Shown here piece by piece: positions 42,356-46,346 of a stretch of DNA of 46,346 bases. The notes beneath the pieces are model-generated. The model searched no databases, had not been told where the DNA came from, and was given only the letters and a program-made list of their open reading frames with translations. A program made the position numbers and the translations under genes. The number at the start of each line of letters is the position of its first letter. Within the stretch, counting starts at the first letter, position 1. Where the stretch lies: assembly GCA_015066295.1 (NCBI GenBank), contig SVOR01000013.1:1-46346 (forward strand), written 5' to 3'. The DNA is from Oscillospiraceae bacterium (GTDB taxonomy: Bacteria; Bacillota; Clostridia; Oscillospirales; Acutalibacteraceae).

Positions 42356-43012
42356 ATGTTTTGTGATAAATGTGGTAAAGAAATTAAAGGTGAAATTTGT
42401 TCTTTTTGTGAAACTGAAAAAATAACCGCTGATATATACAAAAGAAAAGGAGTAAACAAATTATCAATAATTATAATTGCAATATTATTAACAGGGCTTG
42501 TTGCTTTTGGCTTTATTGGTTGGAATATGACAAAGCCTGAAAAGGTTGTTAAAAATTATATTTCTGCCATTGTTGCGCTAGATTATAAAAAGGTGTACGA
42601 ATGCATTATCACAAATGAAAAATTAAGAGTGGAAAAAGAAGCAATTTTTTCATATATTGATGCCGAAGAAAAGGATTTGAATAATAAGATTATATTTTTC
42701 AGTATTTCAGAGGCAACAAAAGAAGATGTTGATGAAAAAGTAATGAGTGAAAGTGGTGCGACTTTAGCGTATAAAGTTATTTATAGTACAACTGCAAACC
42801 CAGAGTTGAGTACAGAGATTGTTTATGTAGTTAAATGCGGGAAAACTTTATTAATATTTGATAAATATAAAATATATCCAGATAAGTTTATATCGATTTC
42901 TAAAAATGATGTTGGAAACAATGATAGCTCTGATGGTTATAGCGAAGAAGAAATTAATGAAATAAAAGATTGGTGGTCACAAGTTCAAGAAGAGGAACGC
43001 AACGAACAATGA
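42356..43012 (+). CDS. Zinc-ribbon single-span membrane protein
   Basis: 218 residues, AAAGGGG before ATG. Zinc ribbon Cys3, Cys6, Cys15, Cys18; one helix (about 36-56); then an outer domain of about 140 residues beginning P-E-K-V-V-K-N-Y-I-S-A-I, the pattern of small lumazine-binding-like/DUF4878 domains, and an acidic end. The gene and its partner are more AT-rich than their neighbours, hinting at separate origin. Controlled by the XRE repressor, by inference from the operators. Confidence 0.7.
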   Translation: MFCDKCGKEIKGEICSFCETEKITADIYKRKGVNKLSIIIIAILLTGLVAFGFIGWNMTKPEKVVKNYISAIVALDYKKVYECIITNEKLRVEKEAIFSYIDAEEKDLNNKIIFFSISEATKEDVDEKVMSESGATLAYKVIYSTTANPELSTEIVYVVKCGKTLLIFDKYKIYPDKFISISKNDVGNNDSSDGYSEEEINEIKDWWSQVQEEERNEQ

Positions 43013-43061
43013 AAACGAGTAAAAAACTAATGCTTGTTCAGAATACGGAGGTCAATTAGGT

Positions 43062-43913
43062 ATGTATTGCAAAGAATGTGGTAAAGAAATTAATGATGAT
43101 GCAAAATTTTGTAGTGTATGCGGTGCAAGTTTACAAACAGAGGAAGACACTAAAGAAAAAATAAGCTTAATCACAAAAAAAGGTGTTCAAACTATAAAAT
43201 GTTTTATTTCAAAAGAACCCGGTTCGGCACTGGATGCCGCTGGGAAATGCGAGTCGCCAATAGGAGCAGTATTTATGCTTTTGTGCGCAATCTTGTTTGG
43301 GCTTGTTTCGTGTTTTAATATAACTCAAGTAATTAATCACACAATAAATTCTTTATTGTCTAATACAACGTCTGTGATAGGTTCGTTATTAGGAGAATTG
43401 TTGGGGGAGTTGGTTACAGGTAACATAGTCAAAACGATGGAGATACCTGTTTTGTTTAAACTGTTTCTTCCAATGATGTTGTTTGCCCTAATAATTGCGG
43501 CACTTATTGTTGTAGGGATATATGTACTTTTAAAAATCAAGAAAACTATTAATAAAAGCTTTACGGCGATTTTGAATTATGTAGGGGTATCTTGTTTGCC
43601 CGTAATCGCGTCTTTGATAATTAATTTTTTGTTTGGTTTTTTCTTGCCCCAAATAACTATATATGTGTTTGCTATTGGCATATTGGTGGCAATGATATTG
43701 CTTTACGAAGCTATAAAAAGAATTTTTGATATTGAAGGTGTTGCAATATTCGAATTTGCTTTTTTGATGCTGGCGATAATTCTATTTATGGCTATAGCAA
43801 TTAAAGTTGGTTTAAACGCCGCAGAAAAAGCGATAGTAGATTCAATTATGAGCGGCGTTAAAGAGAGCGTTGGCACAGGAATAAGCGCAGGATTAGATAA
43901 TATTTTTGGATAA
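43062..43913 (+). CDS. Zinc-ribbon multi-span membrane protein
   Basis: 283 residues, GGAGG ten bases before ATG. Zinc ribbon Cys3, Cys6, Cys17, Cys20, then about six hydrophobic segments between residues 70 and 265. It resembles the gene at 32292 in layout, and in both places a single-span zinc-ribbon gene comes first. The repeated pairing suggests a two-protein membrane module. AT-rich like its partner. Confidence 0.7.
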   Translation: MYCKECGKEINDDAKFCSVCGASLQTEEDTKEKISLITKKGVQTIKCFISKEPGSALDAAGKCESPIGAVFMLLCAILFGLVSCFNITQVINHTINSLLSNTTSVIGSLLGELLGELVTGNIVKTMEIPVLFKLFLPMMLFALIIAALIVVGIYVLLKIKKTINKSFTAILNYVGVSCLPVIASLIINFLFGFFLPQITIYVFAIGILVAMILLYEAIKRIFDIEGVAIFEFAFLMLAIILFMAIAIKVGLNAAEKAIVDSIMSGVKESVGTGISAGLDNIFG

Positions 43914-43916
43914 AGT

Positions 43917-43944
43917 AAAACTCCCGTTATCTAACGGGAGTTTT
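43917..43944 (+). terminator. Bidirectional terminator between zinc-ribbon operon and GH1
   Basis: AAAACTCCCGTTA, TC loop, TAACGGGAGTTTT; T-rich on both strands. Confidence 0.9.
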
Positions 43945-43954
43945 GTTTTGAAGC

Positions 43955-45319
43955 TCATAAATTCTCAGCGTTGGTTTCCATTAGCTCTTTATACCAATAA
44001 GCGCTGTCCTTGGGGATTCTTTCTAAGGTTTGGTAGTTAACATAGATAAGGCCAAGGCGCATTGAGTAGCCCTTGCTCCATTCAAAAACGTCCATAACCG
44101 ACCACACGAAATAGCCCATAATATCAACGCCCATCTCGGTGGCTTCCTTAATGCCCTTGATATAGCGGTGCAGGTAGTCTATTCTCTGCGGGTCGTGCAC
44201 CTTGCCGTCAACCGATACGGTGTCGGTACAAGCCATACCGTTTTCGCAAACCAGGATGGGAAGCTTGTATCTTTCATAAAGGAAAATGGTTGCCCATTTA
44301 AGTGAAAGGGGAGTTACGGGTGTGCCGGCGTTGTTGCCAAGACGGGTCCAGCCTGCAGGTAATTCGCATTTCATCGGCTTGCCGTTTTCGTCCATTGTTG
44401 CAGGATAACCGCCGTATACGTTCTGACCGCAGAAGTCAAGCGGTTGGCAGATTATTTTAAGGTCTTCCTCCCAGCCATCAGGTAAATACTTGCCGTAAAC
44501 CTCTAATTGGTCGGCAGGGTAGGAGCCGAGGTAAATCGGGTCCGAATACCAGCTTATATTCCAGTGAAGCTGTTCGAGATCTTGCGAAATGCCCATTGTG
44601 AGCTGACGTGCAGCCTCAACGTCGCTCGGGTTATTTTCGTCAAGCGGATAGAAGTAGTTGCCGCAGGGTGCAAGACCGATTTTAGCATCGGGCACTAATT
44701 CACGAAGTACCTTTGCCGCCTTGCCGTGTGCCAACAAAACGTTATGTATGGTCGGCACCATTTCGCAGATAGGGAAGCCTGCAACGGGTGGCATACCTGT
44801 GCGTTCGCGGTAGCCGTGCATAAAGCTTTGCGGTTCATTTAAGGTCATAAAATACTTAACGCGGTCGCCGAAGTTCTCGGCAATAACGCGTGCATATTCT
44901 TCGAAATAATCCGAAATAGCAGGATTGCGCCAACCGCCGATATTGTCGAGTGCCTTGGGTGTATCCCAATGGAAAAGGGTCATATAAGGGGTAATTCCGT
45001 TGGCGAGTAATTCGTTAATTAAATTGTTGTAAAATTCTATACCTTTGGGGTTAACTTCGCCTGTGCCGTTTGGCATAATACGGGGCCACGACACCGAGAA
45101 ACGATAGTTTTTGATGCCGAGCTTTTTAAACAGAGCGATATCCTCTTTATATTTATGATAATGGTCGCAAGAGACGTCGCCGTTGTGGTTAAAAAGAACG
45201 TTGCCCGGCTGGTGTGAGAACACGTCCCAAACAGACGGTCCCTTGCCGTCCTCAAATGCACCGCCCTCAATCTGATAAGCGGCAGACGCTGCGCCCCAAA
45301 TAAAATCTTTTTTAAACAT
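43955..45319 (-). CDS. GH1 beta-glucosidase (copy 2)
   Basis: 454 residues. Start 45319 taken for GAGGAG upstream and the family start F-K-K-D-F-I-W-G; the frame extends eight codons further. Acid/base Glu lies in L-N-E-P, nucleophile Glu in V-C-E-N-G (Cys where copy 1 has Thr). D-V-F-E-W-S-K-G-Y again suggests non-phosphorylated glucosides. Clearly paralogous to copy 1, but diverged in the sugar-entry loops (for instance H-G-Y-R-E-R-T-G-M-P-P), so a different aglycone is likely. Cytoplasmic. Confidence 0.93.
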   Translation of the reverse strand: MFKKDFIWGAASAAYQIEGGAFEDGKGPSVWDVFSHQPGNVLFNHNGDVSCDHYHKYKEDIALFKKLGIKNYRFSVSWPRIMPNGTGEVNPKGIEFYNNLINELLANGITPYMTLFHWDTPKALDNIGGWRNPAISDYFEEYARVIAENFGDRVKYFMTLNEPQSFMHGYRERTGMPPVAGFPICEMVPTIHNVLLAHGKAAKVLRELVPDAKIGLAPCGNYFYPLDENNPSDVEAARQLTMGISQDLEQLHWNISWYSDPIYLGSYPADQLEVYGKYLPDGWEEDLKIICQPLDFCGQNVYGGYPATMDENGKPMKCELPAGWTRLGNNAGTPVTPLSLKWATIFLYERYKLPILVCENGMACTDTVSVDGKVHDPQRIDYLHRYIKGIKEATEMGVDIMGYFVWSVMDVFEWSKGYSMRLGLIYVNYQTLERIPKDSAYWYKELMETNAENL

Positions 45320-45347
45320 GGAAAAATCTCCTCGCTTTCTCAAAACT

Positions 45348-45376
45348 ATACTATCATAGTTGTCTTTTTAGTGCAA
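45348..45376 (-). promoter_or_regulatory. Promoter of GH1 copy 2
   Basis: On the minus strand: TTGCAC (45371-45376), 17 bp, TAGTAT (45348-45353) with TGA before it (extended -10), echoing the promoter of copy 1. Confidence 0.7.
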
Positions 45377-45434
45377 TAAAAAATTATAAAAAACCACAAT
45401 ATTTTGATAAAAAATTACAAAATTTTAATAAATG

Positions 45435-45463
45435 TTGCAAAATGCACTTAAAGGTGCTATAAT
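45435..45463 (+). promoter_or_regulatory. Promoter of the last zinc-ribbon gene
   Basis: TTGCAA (45435-45440), 17 bp, TATAAT (45458-45463) with TGC before it (extended -10). Confidence 0.85.
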
Positions 45464-45495
45464 TTTTTTAACATCTTTTAGGAGGTTTTTTTATT

Positions 45496-46194
45496 ATGTA
45501 TTGTAATAATTGCGGTACTTTAGTTCCGGACGGCACTTCTTTCTGCGGCAACTGTGGCGCTAACGTTGCAGGTGGTGCACCTACACAAATTCAGCAGTTC
45601 CAGAATCAGAAAAACGTTGTTCGTCAAAGCGAAATGACAGAGCTTGAAAATGCTATTGGCTATTTCGGTCAAAAGCGTGATTTGTTTAAGGAGTATGACC
45701 TCGTTTCCGACTTGGTTGTTGAGTTTGCAGGCGGCGCTAAAAAGTCACTCATAGTTTGGGGTGCAATTATCTTTGTTGCTGGTATGATCGCACTGTTTGG
45801 CGGCGGCGGAGCCGGCTCGTTGTTCTTTGTTTTACCGGGTGCTGCTATGATTGCCGGCGGTATTCTTATGCAGGTTAACAACAAAAAGAAATATAAGTAT
45901 TATTTGGATGAGTACGTACGTATTTCGGGTGAATTGATGGATTATTATAACGCATATCCCAACTGCCCCGTAGGTGCAGAGTATTCTAACCCCGAAATTC
46001 TCGAGAGTATCCTTGGTGTGTTAAAGTCAGGCCGTGCCGATACTATTAAGGAGAGCATAAATCTTCTTATCTCGGATGCAGAGCGTGCCGAAATGCAGGC
46101 AACAATGCAGGCAATTGAGTCTTACACAGCTTCTGCCAGTGCAAGTGCTTCAACAGCTGCTTTCTTTGCCGCTGCAAACTTCTTTAAGGACTAA
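45496..46194 (+). CDS. Zinc-ribbon protein with two membrane helices
   Basis: 232 residues, AGGAGG before ATG. Zinc ribbon Cys3, Cys6, Cys17, Cys20; a Gln/Asn-rich linker and short coiled segment; two helices at about 83-103 and 106-125 with a Gly-rich turn; then a cytoplasmic helical tail ending in an Ala/Ser-rich stretch. Fifth zinc-ribbon membrane protein in this window. Function unknown. Confidence 0.75.
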   Translation: MYCNNCGTLVPDGTSFCGNCGANVAGGAPTQIQQFQNQKNVVRQSEMTELENAIGYFGQKRDLFKEYDLVSDLVVEFAGGAKKSLIVWGAIIFVAGMIALFGGGGAGSLFFVLPGAAMIAGGILMQVNNKKKYKYYLDEYVRISGELMDYYNAYPNCPVGAEYSNPEILESILGVLKSGRADTIKESINLLISDAERAEMQATMQAIESYTASASASASTAAFFAAANFFKD

Positions 46195-46346
46195 TTCACT
46201 TAAAATTAAAGACCTCGGTTTTCGGGTGTTGCGATTAGGGATTAATTGGTTTTTCAGATAAATTTGCACTTTTTCTTGCTATGAAAACTTGTAAGACACA
46301 AAGTATTACTGCGTTTTCATATCTTCGAAATAGTAGCAAATTTATT
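46195..46346. other. Non-coding end of window with nested inverted repeats
   Basis: No reading frame of note. AAATTTGC (about 46260) pairs with GCAAATTT near 46336, and inside these TATGAAAAC (46280-46288) pairs with GTTTTCATA (46313-46321). A further structured repeat may continue past the window. Confidence 0.35.

Overview
The window looks like chromosome of an uncultured, probably gut-dwelling Bacillota (class Clostridia). The signs are consensus sigma-A promoters with 17-bp spacers in front of many transcription units, GGAGG-type ribosome sites, many hairpin-plus-U terminators, TGA used as a stop, and marker genes such as GerW, an AbrB-type regulator with a zinc ribbon, a DUF1292 protein, type III glutamine synthetase and LicD/teichoic-acid-type export genes. 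The genus cannot be named from sequence alone. I see no rRNA, tRNA, CRISPR array, phage or insertion-sequence transposase.

Layout. 1-7600: tail of a beta-helix protein (with an apparent frameshift at the window edge) and a 2142-residue surface protein carrying LRR_5 (BspA-like) repeats and an Asp/Phe tail. 7662-11441: four SGNH (GDSL) genes, the last three being tandem paralogous lipoproteins of which the first has lost its catalytic residues. 11553-14350: a short glycyl radical enzyme and its radical SAM activase. 14503-16978: a tandem duplication of an LRR_5 membrane protein including its promoter. 17038-17211: an inverted-repeat element. 17221-23318 (minus): a five-gene run of GtrA-PHP fusion, polysaccharide deacetylase, GH78-like glycosidase, SGNH esterase and SPFH protein. 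23402-24740 (minus): gerW, AbrB-type regulator, probable 6S RNA, DUF1292. 24858-27128: a strongly promoted small RNA or leader, then nadE. 27285-30267: TetR regulator, two small genes and a GH1 glucosidase, the GH1 gene being bracketed by two unusual arrays of mini-hairpins. 30814-33107: two zinc-ribbon membrane proteins. 33230-37577 (minus): LicD, ABC-2 permease, ABC ATPase and an SDR-like/LicD fusion. 37699-41562 (minus): glnN behind a leader terminator, a transglutaminase-like protein and a membrane protein. 41640-43913: a small membrane protein, an XRE repressor and a two-gene zinc-ribbon operon with three matching operators. 43955-46194: a second GH1 gene and a fifth zinc-ribbon protein.

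Functional picture. Much of the window deals with the cell surface and with plant or host glycans: large non-sortase LRR surface proteins, deacylases and esterases, rhamnosidase-like and beta-glucosidase enzymes, and a LicD/ABC system for decorating and exporting a cell-wall polymer. Central metabolism is represented by NAD synthetase and glutamine synthetase.

The most unusual items are the mini-hairpin arrays with constant 7-nt linkers (28348-28551 and 30271-30706, the latter sitting inside a split terminator), the SGNH pseudoenzyme, the GtrA-PHP fusion with an internal promoter, the three-operator XRE circuit, the compact glycyl radical enzyme, and the unassigned RNA upstream of nadE.
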